A DNA stretch of 64,000 nucleotides from Selaginella moellendorffii (taxonomy: Eukaryota > Streptophyta > Lycopodiopsida > Selaginellales > Selaginellaceae), in contig NW_003314315.1 in assembly GCF_000143415.4 (NCBI RefSeq), positions 1,177,514 to 1,241,513 on the forward strand, in the 5' to 3' direction. Position 1 is the stretch's first letter; the number at the start of each line of letters is the position of its first letter. The notes beneath the pieces are model-generated. The model saw only the letters and a list, made by a program, of their open reading frames with translations. It made no database searches and was not told the DNA's origin. Positions 44,083-55,632 of this stretch are shown in pieces. The position numbers and the translations under genes are program-made.

Positions 44083-45059
44083 GGTTTTTAAAGCCCCCTT
44101 CTACGAGATCTATGAGAACCTGGATTGATGCTTGTTTCCCCCAGAGAGAGAAATAGACGACCGCTTTTCGTTTCCAAAACCTGTGACAAGGGAGACCACA
44201 TGATGAACAACGTGCAGCTTCTTGACATTCGTTCTTTCTTACCAACTTTGGCAATATATATTAAATGATGCATGTGCAATTTCACAGAAATATTGGATGT
44301 AAAAGAATACTCTTAAAGTTCACAGCTTGTTTATTGTAAAAAAAATGGAATGATCTAAAAATTATGTATCTAAAAGAGACACGAATGAGCGATGCCTATC
44401 ACCCACTGCTCCTCCCCAGTGTTGGAATCACACATCCATAGCTTGGATTCTTGGGCCGGGCAATGAGAAACCTTAATCCGCCGCCGTAGGCGAGCTGCCA
44501 GCGACGCTACAGTACCGTGCCAGATCCCGCCGACCTAGATTTGTGACGATTATAGCTACCAGCTCTTCGCACCATCGCCCATGGCTTCCTCGCCATTCCG
44601 AAAATGCGAAGTTTAAATCAATTGGACAAAACTGGGACACGAAAGGAGAATTTCGATCGGTCGTGGAATGAATGCCACAAAGAACTTGCTGTGCCGGGGA
44701 CTATGGAAACCGGCTGTATATACACATGCACGTTGGAATACAAGGTCATCGCAGTCGCGAAAAAAAGAATCGTAACAAGATTGAAATGGAAACGCGATCC
44801 GGTCGCAAACTTTGGTCAAACTAGTGAACTCTGAATAAGAACACTGCATTTTCGTTGGGCTTTCCGCGTCATTTCCGTACGAGGAATGATATCGCCACAA
44901 CGGTTTCCCTGTTTCCAGAAGCAATGCAAAACAAGCATGAGATTATTAACCAATCACGACAAGAAATATTGGTCAGTCGCATATGACCAGCTACGTCTCG
45001 TTCCAGGTTGACCATCCTAGGCGAGCGTTCAAGAAGAAAATGGGGATTATGATCCTTAC
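44083..45059. other. Upstream region of second pectin methylesterase
   Basis: No gene, RNA or repeat recognised. A TATA-like TATATATTAAAT lies near 44251, about 170 bp before the ATG on the minus strand. Confidence 0.4.
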
Positions 45060-45268
45060 CATGGGCTGGGGCTCTGGACCGGCCCCGATCTGCCAGTCCT
45101 TCGTCACTCGCACCACACCATCGGGAGTTCCATCCTCGCCTGCTGGATCGAGATCACCGTGTTCTACCATGGCACGCCCTTGGCAGTGGATAGCATTGAC
45201 AACATCCTGCATCCCGGGTGGTCTCGTGTTTCGGCACCCGATCTGCCGGTCACTCTCCACACATTCAG
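45060..45268 (-). other. Possible isolated exon of unknown gene
   Basis: A 209-nt minus-strand open segment bounded by TTGGGCAG| and ATG|GTAAGG, reading ECVESDRQIGCRNTRPPG and then MQDVVNAIHCQG through TKDWQIGAGPEPQPM. Composition looks protein-like and the splice-like edges suit the short-intron style here, but I do not recognise the family and cannot link flanking exons. On the plus strand, 45352-45533 and 45583-45750 (MASESARQEQGVSGISDEDS) are also open. Confidence 0.3.
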
Positions 45269-45960
45269 CTGCCCAACACAGATGAAGCAATTGGATATTA
45301 CTTTTCTCTTTTCCCACACTTATGCTAGTTGGTTTCTTTCATACAGGATTTGAGATCATCTTCCAGTCGGAGCTGTTGCTGCTCAAGGGCCTGCTGCCGC
45401 TGCCATTTTCATGGCGGTGCCGGTGTTTCATAGACGAGTTTGAGGGATTTGAGCGCCACTGCATTGACGCGAAGTGGCGTCCGCGAGAGCACTTGAAGTA
45501 CTATCGTCGGTCGTGTTGGCCCAGGGATGACTTGGGTATGTTTTCTGTAGAATCCTTTTTCTCGATCTCTTCAGCGTGACTTATGGCGTCGGAGTCAGCG
45601 AGGCAAGAGCAAGGTGTCAGCGGTATCAGCGACGAGGACTCTTTGTGGGTAAGAGATCATCTTGGTAATCCTGACGAGTTTTATGATCCCGCGTACAATG
45701 ACTTTGCTTGGCCCAAAGGGGGTCCCTCGATACTACTACTACTATACTAGATATGAGATTCCAACACCACGACAAGATAGAATTCCACCAGTGACGAGAT
45801 ATATTATCATTTGTACGTGAAACTTATCATCTGGTGAATGTATATCCTTTTGCATGTAATCAAAGCTTCACAATGCAAAGTGATGTGAGATGGTTCAAGC
45901 GCTTTCATCACGATCTTTGTCTTAGTGATCGAATCATATAGAAGCCAGCTTGATCTTTAG

Positions 45961-47397
45961 TTAGTCGTCGCTGTCGTCTTCACTGTCTGCATTGCACGTG
46001 AATAGCAGTTAGAATCTCTTCACTTCCACTTTCTATGCAAGCGAGCATATAAATGAAAGAGAGAGAGAGAGAAGAAAAAGAGAGATTTTGAGTACTAGTT
46101 TACCTGATCTTACATCCTTTTCGATCTTTCCCTTGTCCTCAATTTGCTTGAGAAGGACCCTCACGATCAGGATCCACCAGTAGATGTGCATTACCAAGAG
46201 CGTGATCAAAAAGGTGTTGAATCCATAGTACATGACCGGGCCGTAAGTTTTGTGTGCATTCTTATCCAAGGTGCCGACAATCTCGCGGCTACAGAAGAGC
46301 GTTGTTTTCAATTGTCATTAAAAGATTGGAAACCTTGCGGCGTCCCACGTACCAGGTGCTCCAGATGATCCAGAAAGGGAAGTAAATCAGTCGAAGCAAC
46401 ACCCAGGCGATCGCAAACATGACGAAGAAAACGCTGGAGAAGATGTCCGAGCCAGCATACCTCGACATCTTTGCCATCTCTAGAAAAATGTCGCCTGCAT
46501 CGTGTAGCGCGAGCACCATGGAGCCAACTCGAGCAAATCTGGCAAAAGACAAAGCGATCGATACGGGTTGGGTTTGGAGGAAAAAAAAAACGAACGAAAT
46601 CGAAGCCTCTACCTGCTGGGATAGGAACCAGCAATGAGCAAGAAAGTTACGACGTGGTGTGTCATGCTAACACCGAAATCTTTGCGTCGGGTTTCCCAGA
46701 ACACGAGAGCCAGCATACTGTAGATGTAGAATCCCGCGGAGAAAGTGTAGAGGAGCTTGAGCTTGAGCCTGGCAGTAAGGGGTTGATCTCTAGGCGATCA
46801 AGTAATTGCTTCAAGAGTGAAACGTGCTTACTTGATCTTCTGGTCGGGCCAGACTTGATCTCCCGGCCCGATCCAAAAGTACTTCGTGTTGTGGAACCAC
46901 GGCTCCCTGTACGTGATGAGCAACGCAAACAAATCCGCGGACGTGAAGTAGACCGCCTTCCATGCCGACTCTTTGAACTTGATCAAAGTCTTGGCAAACT
47001 GTTGATCATCGCCTTTGGCTCGAGCGATGAATCGCCTCCCAAGAACCTGGAACAAGAAAGCAAAGATTATGATGGCAGTCAAGCGCGCAATGAATGAAAG
47101 AGTGACTGGATTGGAGTGAGGACAGGGCGCGCTCACGAGTGCGCATTGAATGCACCATTCCATTCCAGCCAATCAAAGCTCGAGTTTGAGAGATAAATAG
47201 CGAGAGATTTGCCGAGAAAAGGATGGAGATGGAGGAAGCTAGAGAGATTTGGCGCTTACCTCGAATACAAAGCGGTCTAGCACGAAGCGCACTGCTGGGA
47301 AGAAGAGGCCAAAGAGTGGAACCATTGCCAAATCTGTGAGCTTGGGGTAGCTCTCCACTTCCCACCCGGGCCACCTCCACACGCCTGCCATTGCCAT
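45961..47397 (-). CDS. LOH: Ceramide synthase, LAG1/TLC-domain type
   Basis: Joins a sphingoid base with a fatty acyl-CoA in the endoplasmic reticulum membrane. Exons 47397-47260, 47046-46832, 46768-46613, 46538-46353, 46288-46104, 45986-45961; 301 aa with all phases matched. TLC/Lag1p features: several hydrophobic spans, the Lag motif [13 protein letters not shown] with its two histidines, and [13 protein letters not shown] with the conserved His-Asp. It ends in an acidic SDSEDDSDD tail, as is common in LAG1 proteins. ATG 47397 lies in a CCATGG, and a second in-frame ATG follows two codons later. Divergent from SUV3, 339 bp between start codons. Confidence 0.94.
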
Positions 47398-47736
47398 GGC
47401 AAACCCTAGCGAGCTCTACAAGAATTTGAGCTCCAAGGAGCTCAAATCCTCCAAAGGTAGCTCTCTTTGTTCGATTGATCGTCCAATTCCTCGAGATCTA
47501 GCTCCTCGAGATCTAGCCTATTGCGCTCGTCTGGATCTACCAGACAAGGAAGAAGTCAATCATTTGCGCTATTTGCGCGAAGCAAAGGTTTTGACTTCTT
47601 CCTTCTTCCAGTGTGGGTGGCAATTCCAGTCCAATTCGATCGAGAGAGTGGAACTCATTGGAATTTGGAATGCGCGAGCAATGAATGAAGAAAGAGATGG
47701 CTAGGGCTACTTAGGGCTCTTCGCATTCTTTCAAGA
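47398..47736. promoter_or_regulatory. Probable bidirectional promoter, ceramide synthase / SUV3
   Basis: The 339 bp between the two divergent start codons contain direct repeats (GAGCTCCAAGGAGCTCAAAT; CTCGAGATCTAGC twice, about 47490-47516). The sequence opens with the palindrome TTGCCATGGCAA, whose central ATG exists on both strands. A plus-strand frame from 47396 ([10 protein letters not shown]) is open for 102 codons but looks non-coding after 20 codons. Confidence 0.45.
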
Positions 47737-50271
47737 ATGTGGCAGGGGCTATGGCGGAGTCGAGGTTTGTAGTCTCTCTTTCTCTCTGTTTCGTGGATGA
47801 TTTGCTTGCTTGCTCAGCTGGATCGCGCCGCGCATTCAGCACCACAGCGCGGAAGATCCTTCTCGAGCTCACCGATATGACGTAAGTGATTTTTTGGAGT
47901 TCTTGCGAGGAAAGGAATGATAAGAGTGTGTGGCAGTGTTCCTCACACTTGGTATCCTTACGCGCGGACAATGAGGAGGCGGATCATTCTCTACGTTGGC
48001 CCGACTAACAGCGGCAAAACCTTCACTGCCTTGCAAAGTCTCCAGCGAGCTTCATCAGGTTTGCTTCTTCTTCCAAAGGAAAACAAAATTTCATACACTC
48101 GAAGAGGAAGAAAGAACTGTTTTGTTTCTTTTGCTACCTAATGCTTGGCTTCTCTCATCCAGGAATTTACTGCGGTCCCTTGCGTCTCCTCGCCTGGGAA
48201 GTGGCAGAGAAGCTCAACTCTCACAATGTACCATGCAGTCTTCTCACTGGACAGGAGCGCAACGAGATCGAGGGAGCACAGCACAAAGCGATGACTGTAG
48301 AGATGGCGGACATCACTCGCGAGTATGAGTGTGCCGTCATTGACGAAATCCAGGCAAGAACAAGAGTTTTTCTCGTTTTATTTTCTCATGTTTGCTTGCT
48401 TTGTGGATTTTCTCAGATGATAGGATGCTCCAAAAGAGGATACGCCTTCACTCGGGCTTTGTTTGGTCTCGCTGCCAAAGAGATACACTTGTGTGGAGAT
48501 CCGTGTGTAGTGACTCTTATTCAGAACCTGCTGGAACGCACTCAGGACACACTTGAGGTATCATTCGATCCTTCAATGGATGGTTTCCTAAACTTTCTTC
48601 CCAGGTCAGGTGCTACACCCGCTTGTCTCCGCTTGTACCTCTTAAAGAACCGCTACGTGATATTAGACGAATTCGGGGCGGGGATTGCATTGTAAGCTTC
48701 TCGCGTGACGAGATACACACCTACAAGGTAATATATACATCGCATTTGGTTCGTAAGACGATAGTCGTTTTCTATTTCATTTCAGCGAGACATTGAGAAA
48801 TTGCATCCGGCAATCAACTGCTCAGTCGTGTATGGGTCTCTTCCACCAGAGACTCGCACCAAGCAGGTAATGCTGTCATGGATTTATACGAAAGAGCACA
48901 AGTTCTTTCATTTTTGTTTTTTTCTGCTCTGTGCTTGAAAAACGGTTCTGTACTTCTCGGCTTTCAGTGTGCAGGCTGAACGATTCAACAAGGCCGACGA
49001 GGACTTTAGTATACTTGTCGCCAGCGACGCGATCGGGATGGGTCTAAATCTTAATATCCAACGCATCATCTTCACGAAGCTGGACAAGTTCGATGGCATC
49101 GCTCGCTGCTACCTCAGTGTCATGCAAGTGAAGCAAATAGCAGGTTTGGATGGTCTCAGATTTGTCAAACGACTTCATGCCTATCACTTGTGTGACAGGC
49201 CGAGCTGGAAGATTCAAGTCCAAATATCCTGTAGGCGAGGTAACATGTCTCAAAGGTTCCGATATAGCTCACCTGCATCGAGCACTTGCAACACCAACAC
49301 CTGCTGTAGTGGTAATGAACTGTTGGTTGGATTTCCTATTTTTCTTTTGTTATTTCAGGCAGCAGGAGTTTTCCCAACTTTTGATCAAATAGGCCTGTAC
49401 TGCACCTTTTATCCGAACTTCCCATTTTCGGCTATACTGGTGTGTGCTCATGTTTTCCGCTTGATTCGCTTTCTAACTTGTAAACCTTTGCAGGAAAAGT
49501 TCATTGCCACCGTGACTTTGTCTTCAATGTTCTTTCTGTGTGACTCTTCAAATCTCTTGGCGATAGCCAGGATGCTTGACGACATTCCACTGCCCATGGA
49601 TTCCCGTTTCCTTTTCTGTACATGGTAACACTCGTGGTTTTGTTGCCTTTAACTCGATACAATGGTTGCGTTTGTGCAGCCCCGTGGACAAAGATAACCG
49701 TATAATCATGGGAGCTTTACTCGAGGTATAGTTGTTCCACACCATATGTTTGTTTTCTAGCAATGTTTTATGTTTTTCATAGTTTGCTAGGAACTATGCG
49801 GTCAATAGGAATGTGCCACTGAAGAGGCTTCTAACACCTGCAACAATGCGAGTCCCAAGCACACAAAAGGATCTAGCGGAACTGGAGTCCCTACACAAGG
49901 TTCGCTTGTCTGGCTTTGTAACCTGTTTAACTTGCGTTGTGTGAGCTCCAGGTTCTTGATATGTATATTTGGCTCAGCTATCGACTAGAGGATGCCTTCG
50001 TGGATCGTGAGTCTGCCATCACACAGAAACACCTGTGCAGCACGTAAGATCTCTTTTTCATCTTGCCTTCCAACTGATCTGTGTCCGCTCCAGATTGATC
50101 GAGCAGGCACTAAACTACTGGAACACGGAGCTGTCGAGCCGTAAGGCTGCCAAGCGTGAACTGATCCAGAATCTAATCGAGGAGGGGCGTTTACCAGAGG
50201 ATGAAACGCCTGGAGCTCAGCGCGCGAGTATGTACAACCTCAACATGGACAGGGAAGTGAGGATAAGTTGA
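47737..50271 (+). CDS. SUV3: ATP-dependent RNA helicase SUV3, mitochondrial
   Basis: DExH/Ski2-type helicase of the mitochondrial RNA surveillance machinery. Fifteen exons: 47737-47764, 47818-47881, 47937-48058, 48163-48353, 48417-48557, 48605-48727, 48786-48866, 48975-49143, 49199-49311, 49359-49439, 49494-49624, 49680-49725, 49783-49899, 49952-50043, 50094-50271; 558 aa. The N-terminus MWQGLWRSRAGSRRAFSTTA is Arg/Ser-rich with no acids, a typical mitochondrial presequence. Motifs: HTWYPYART, GPTNSGKT (I), VIDEIQ (II), LHLCGDP (III), SVVYGSLPPETR, LVASDAIGMGLNL (V), QIAGRAGRF (VI), then the SUV3 C-terminal region (LKRLLTPATM, LSYRLEDAF). Intron 4 is GC-AG. The 3' end is copied at 51720-51945. 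Confidence 0.94.
48354..48416 (+). other. GC-AG intron in SUV3
   Basis: Donor CAG|GCAAGA matches the strong consensus of GC introns; 63 nt. Splicing joins VIDEIQ to MIGCSKRG, the expected gap-free motif II context. Confidence 0.85.
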
Positions 50272-51719
50272 GCAAGCTGGATCAAAGGCGGACAAGATGA
50301 ACAGAATCCGAGGAGTGTCCCTGGATAAAATGTGGTAGAATGCGCTTAAGCTGTTTGCAAGGAGGGGGGCGAGAAAGGGATTCGACAATGCAATGGGCTG
50401 ACAAGGGAGAGGTGCTGGGACGCAGCCAAGATGGTGCGGCATGACTTACCAAAGGGAGATGGTCTTTTATTTGCATAATTAAGTTTTTAGTTAATTATTT
50501 ATAGTTATTCATAAAAATATTTTAAAAATATTTTTATTGATCTTATTTTTATTACTATATAGATATTTTTAGAATATATATATCACTAATATTTAATAAA
50601 TTTCTAAATATTTATAAAAAAATTAATGAACCATTATGAAACTTTAAGCTAAAATTCACTGTTTATTTTATTTTTCCAAATAACTATTATTAAATGTGTC
50701 AAATATATTGTGATACAAGGATATACTACTATTTAGGTAATGCAGTTATTGGATGAAAAAAAATTAAATATAATAATTCAAGTTTTAATTATTCAAATAT
50801 TTATATTATATTTTAGAAAAAAACATTTGTTTATAAAAATAAAAAAATAACTATAGTTTCTATAATATGAGTTAAAAATTTTGAAGCTTGAAGCGACAAA
50901 ATTTGAGCTAAATTTTTACTATATAATTTTATTATTTTCCATGAATAAATAAAAAGATGCACAAGTTACTTAAACTTTGTAACAACCATCTTCTTAATTT
51001 TTGATCTCTTCCTAAAACCCTTATGCAAAAATACATATAGTATGTTTAAATAAATAAATATTAGGTTTATTGCTTATTTATTTTCTACCATATGATGGCT
51101 ATTTAGGCAGAGCATATATTGAAAAAAATATTAAATATAATAATTTATGTTTTAGTCATCCAAAAACTTATACTGTATTTTAGAAAAGTTTTTTGTTTGT
51201 TAATTTTATGATGGTTACAAAAATTAATAAATAACTATAGTTTTTACAATATAAGTTAAAGATTTTGATGCAACAATTTTTATTTATTTAAGTTATATTT
51301 TTTACTATATAATTTTATTGTTTTCCAAGAATGAATAGAAAAATGCACAAGTTACTTAAACTTTATAACAAATTTCTGATATCTTTTTAAAATCTTTGTT
51401 TTTTTCTTACCTTGCCAATACAAGCAGTAATCATATCAAGTCCAAACTTATTAATATTTCCACTATAAAGAAAATGCCAAAAGGATTCTTATAACAAAAC
51501 AAAAACTCATTTCACCTTTATAAAATCAGTAATGCATATATATTGTATGTTTAAATAAATAAATAATAAGTTTATTTTTTATTTATTTTTTACCATTGGA
51601 TGACTGTTTAGGCAAAGTAGTTATTGAATGAAAAAAAAAATTAAATATAATAATTCACGTTTTAGTCATCCAAAAATTTATACCATATTTTAGAAAAGTT
51701 TTTTGTTTGTTAATTTTAT
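50272..51719. repeat. AT-rich region with three diverged direct repeats
   Basis: From about 50470 the base composition drops sharply. A block beginning near TTAAATATAATAATT and containing TATTTTAGAAAAGTTTTTTG recurs at about 50764, 51130 and 51643, spaced about 370 and 510 bp. TTTAAATAAATAAATA and TAGGCA blocks recur with it. No coding content. Confidence 0.65.
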
Positions 51720-51945
51720 ATTGGTGATCGCACAGAAACACCTGTGCAGCGTGTAAGATCTCTTTGTGTCAGCTTGCATTCCAACTGATCCTGTCCACTC
51801 CAGATTGATCGAGCATGCACTGAGCTGTCGAGCCGGAAGGCTGCCAAGCGCGAACTGATCCAGAATCTCATCGAGGAAGGGCGTTTGCCAGAGGATGAAA
51901 CCCCCGGAGCTCAGCGCGCGAGTATGTACAACCTCAACATAGGAC
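51720..51945 (+). pseudogene. Duplicated 3' end of SUV3
   Basis: About 85% similar by eye to 50020-50250: the end of exon 14 (ITQKHLCS), intron 14 and most of exon 15 (ELIQNLIEEGRLPEDETPGA). An internal deletion removes the NYWNT segment. The frame then runs on without a stop into the F-box gene that follows. Confidence 0.85.
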
Positions 51946-52025
51946 AAGTTGATAACTTTTGTTTAACGGTGGAATACATTTTAAAAACCATCGCCACATT
52001 TTTAGGTTTGTGGAAGGCATGGGCG

Positions 52026-53084
52026 ATGGTGATGTGCTGCGAAGAGCTGGTAGCTCTGATCGTCACGTATCTGGGTCGGCGGGATCTGGCACGGTGCTGC
52101 AGCGTCTCCAAGCTGTGGAACCAGTGCTGCCGCTGGCAGCTCGCCCACGGCCGCGGATTAGGGTTTCTCATCGCCCCTACCGAAGGATCCAAGCTATGGA
52201 TGTGCGATTCCAACACTGGGGAGGAGCAGTGGGTGCCACTAGGTCTCTCTGATTCGGCTGTGCTGGGAACTTGCCAAGGATTGGTGCTTATAGAATCGGA
52301 TGGGGTGCTGGCGATTGGCGAGCCCAGCGTGAAGCGGTGGAAGCTCTTGTGGAGGCCGCGGATTGATGCAATATCGGCTTGGCTGGGTCGTGTGCAAGGC
52401 CAGCTTCTCATCCTCATCATCGACAAGTCCGGCGCCGTGCAAAAGTACGATTTCGCCAACGATTCTTGGATAGATGTTTGCCGCCCGTCGAGGAGGATCG
52501 CTCTAATGGAGGAATGCGTCTTAATCAGGGGCGGCTGCTACAGGCTCTTCGAAAAGTTGACGCATGGCCATGACTACGTGTTTGATGATATTTACAAGCT
52601 GGATCTGAGGCGTGGAGTGTGGGACAAGATGAACATGAGACGTGAATCTGTTCGCAAATTCGAGTGCCTCCGGATAGAGAAAAAGGTGGTAGAATGGCGA
52701 GGCAAGGCCCTCATGTATACTCTTAAGGTGTTTGACCAGGAGGAGGAGCTACGAGAGGGCAGGGGATTCGACACTCCAAGACTGTATGAGCTACTGGTTG
52801 ATAAGGGAAAGGTGGTGGAGCTTCCGACGCGGCTGGACGCAGCCATCCTGAACCCTTACAAGTACGAGGTGGTGTCTGATGACTATGACCTCTTTTGGAT
52901 AACTGGAGACAGAAATGTGTTCAAGTATTCGGTGGCCGATTTGTCCTTCAACAAGCTGGTTCTGGACTCTGATTCTGCGCCGAATTTATACCTCCCGAGA
53001 GCTTTCTTCTATATTCCTGACGGTGGGGAGGCCTTGTCTCGCAACATTTTGTCACATTTGCCTGATGTACCACATGATTATTAG
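52026..53084 (+). CDS. F-box protein, paralogue 1
   Basis: About 352 aa, intronless, from ATG 52026 (MVMCCEELVALIVTYLG). F-box at residues ~4-42 (LVALIVTYLGRRDLARCCSV...W). The C-terminal part resembles a degenerate kelch/beta-propeller: SKLWMCDSNTGEEQW, GAVQKYDFANDSWIDV, YKLDLRRGVWDKM, DYDLFWITGDRNVFKY, ending SHLPDVPHDY. F-box proteins are usually SCF ubiquitin-ligase adaptors; the substrate is unknown. The frame stays open upstream through the SUV3 fragment, with an alternative in-frame ATG at 51924 that would add 34 residues. The other two paralogues start MARKA, so the first codons here have been replaced. Confidence 0.8.
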   Translation: MVMCCEELVALIVTYLGRRDLARCCSVSKLWNQCCRWQLAHGRGLGFLIAPTEGSKLWMCDSNTGEEQWVPLGLSDSAVLGTCQGLVLIESDGVLAIGEPSVKRWKLLWRPRIDAISAWLGRVQGQLLILIIDKSGAVQKYDFANDSWIDVCRPSRRIALMEECVLIRGGCYRLFEKLTHGHDYVFDDIYKLDLRRGVWDKMNMRRESVRKFECLRIEKKVVEWRGKALMYTLKVFDQEEELREGRGFDTPRLYELLVDKGKVVELPTRLDAAILNPYKYEVVSDDYDLFWITGDRNVFKYSVADLSFNKLVLDSDSAPNLYLPRAFFYIPDGGEALSRNILSHLPDVPHDY

Positions 53085-53359
53085 AGCATTGTGTCGTAGT
53101 GTCACCCGGATGTGCAGTTCATTTTCTCATTCGTGGAAATACACTTCCCAAGGTGACCGTTCTTTACTTGGACTTCATCAAGTCGAGTGTGATTTACTGT
53201 GATGGGGTTGTGGGTTCTGGGAACTGCTGCCACCGCGGACGCCAAGTGACGAATGGCTCCGGGTGCTAGACGTCGAATTTCTTTTGCAGATGAGAGACCT
53301 GCATCCATGGTTACCGAGTAGCATGGTTTTTCTTCGATACAGATGGTCAAGGTTAGTCA
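53085..53359. other. Spacer after F-box paralogue 1
   Basis: No gene recognised. It does not match the flank shared by paralogues 2 and 3. Confidence 0.4.
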
Positions 53360-54930
53360 ATCGTGGTAAACGGCGGCCATGAGCGCGTAGGCCGAGGAAC
53401 ACGTTCTTTCTCTTGGACATTGAGGAGCTCCTCAAACGCGGCCCTCGCTACACCCACGTGCCCATATCTCCTGCTCGCGTCGATCACACTGCCCCTCTGC
53501 GTCGCATTAGCGGCTAAATCCCGCGACGAGAGCGCTCCAGGAGATGAGACCTCCCGACGACGAGGAAGAGGCGAAGAATCTCTCGGGCTCGGTCCATGCT
53601 GCCGCACCGCCCATACGCATCCACCAGGCAGCTCGTCACGACCGGGTCGATGAGATCTCGCCCCAATTCATGGCTCGCGCGGTCGATCTCGGCGTGGAGC
53701 TTGCGAATTCCTTCCAGATTCATCGCAATGGCATAGTCCATGACGATCGAGCGAGATGATCGCATCGCCGCGAGCAGTGCCAGGAACTCCTGGGGCTGGC
53801 CCGTTCCAAGGCGCCGGGTCTTCGTCCCGGAGCATGGCGAAGATCCTGTGCCCGTCGATCGTGCTCCACACTTGGAGTACATATTGAGGCCACGAATCGA
53901 TCCAGCTTCACGCTCAGACCGCGAGATCTCGCGTGGATCGTCTCCACTTTGATCACACAAACACCTCCATCGCTATCGATGGATTCGGGGATTCGGGATG
54001 ATTGCTCGCTGGCAGCCATGCTCGTGCACGCATTGGCGGCCGCGACGATCGTCCTCGCATCGCCAAAAATCTCTCTTTTCGATCTATCCAGCATCATCAT
54101 CTGCGAGAAGAGATCCAGCGCCATCGCTGCCTGGCCGAGCTCCCCCAACTGGATTGGCGATGATCAAGCTTGTCAAACACCGCTCGAGCTAGATCCACGC
54201 TTCCACACTTTGCGTAGAGATCCACCAGCGTGCTCGCGACGAACACGTCCAGATCAAAACCTCTCTTTGCTGCCTCGCTGTGGAGAAATATAGCTCGCAC
54301 CATCTTGATCGCCGCCAACTTTCCAGAAAAATTTCTTCTCCCGTTCTTCCCTCGCGGCCAGCCCAGAAAACGACTTGAGCGCCGCCACAAAACTCCTGGC
54401 ACTGGATCGATTGGTGCTGCTCGCCATGAATTCTTGGAAGAGTCCTAATCCCGAGATCATGGAAGTCCACGAGACAACGTCGTGAGTTTCCATTCTCTCG
54501 AAGATCATCCGAGCGGCAGGATTTCCCATACGCGTCGATCAAAGCGCTGGCGACGAGCATGTCTGTGTGCCATCCGGCTTGCTCGCACCAAGAGTGGACC
54601 AGCCGAGGCTCTTGATCTTGACGAACTTGGAGCTCCCGCGATCAAGAAAATCTGTTTTCTCGATCGCTGCTAGCTTGCTGCAAGCTTTGAGAGCCTGCCA
54701 GAAACGTCGCGCGGTCTGGAGCGATCATGGAGAGGTTTGCGATTCGTGCGAAAAGTTCCAGTGCCTGGAAAGCTTCTCCATTGTCAAGCGTAGCCGAGGA
54801 TGAGAGAGTTCCATGAAACAACGGTTGGAGCTGTGTCGAAGACACGGCGAGCTTCGGCCATCCTGCCACATTTTGCATACACCGATCAGAGAGTTCGCGA
54901 CATAGATGTGCTTCTCCTGAAGTTTTCATG
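53360..54930 (-). pseudogene. PPR pseudogene
   Basis: Minus-strand PPR pieces in at least four frames, from N- to C-terminus: GEAFQALELFARI (54760), MLVASALIDAYGK (54555), METHDVVSWTSMISGLGLF (54490), DVFVASTLVDLYAKCGSVDL (54235), GLNMYSKCGA (53890), DPVVTSCLVDAYGRCGSMD (53620). Order is that of a PLS-type PPR gene, with many frameshifts and stops. Confidence 0.8.
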
Positions 54931-55632
54931 GCAAGATGGCTTGTGATCTGCCAAGCAAGAAGAAGAGCTTATTACCATCTTATAGAGCAGTGAAAACGGA
55001 AGCTCAAGAGAAGAGAAATATTTTACCTCGAAAGTCCATGGTAGCCGCTAACACATTTCTTGCAAAACGGATCTTTCTAATATTAGATCTTTGCTGTTTG
55101 AGCAATTGTAAAGCCATTTAAATGGCTTGCTTACCTTCGAAAATCCATGGCGCCCCACAGCGCACGCGCCATAGCTATGAAAGACAAATATCTAGCGGTA
55201 AGGAGTGCCAAAGAATGTCTCTCCGTCTTCGACAAACATACTACATTCCATTGTCCAAATCGTGGAAGAGTTTCGGACCTGGAGACGCTCTTCTTTGAGA
55301 TCGACATCTCCTCAAGCAAACATAGTGGCTCTTGGCAGAGATTTGGAAGACGATGCTACTGGAGGGATGGCGGCCCGATAGCATTGCGTCCCCCTTTCTC
55401 TGTCGAGCGACTCCACGGATTATCGCTGAGATGAATTCAGTGCCCTGGGACTACTACGATCGCAGCATTTCCGGAATAGGCATCCCTCAATCTCCACAAG
55501 ACAATGCTGCACGAAGAAACCACGGCACCTTTGTCCTTCCTTAAACTCCGACCTTTGTTGACCTGTGTCCTTTTAAACCGCTCAAGAGTGTCCAGAATCT
55601 CAGCAACTCGAAACATTTTGGGTTTAAACGGA
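54931..55632 (+). other. Upstream flank of F-box paralogue 2
   Basis: The first part (54940-55120) matches 57615-57770 in front of paralogue 3: GTGATCTGCCAAG, GAAGAAGAGCTTATTA and ATGGTAGCCGCT blocks in the same order. This shows that the duplicated unit reached upstream of the F-box gene. Otherwise no gene recognised. Confidence 0.55.

Noticed and set aside
47396-47704. Separate protein gene starting [10 protein letters not shown]
   Set aside because: Composition after codon 20 is not protein-like, the frame lies in the intergenic promoter region, and I recognise no family.
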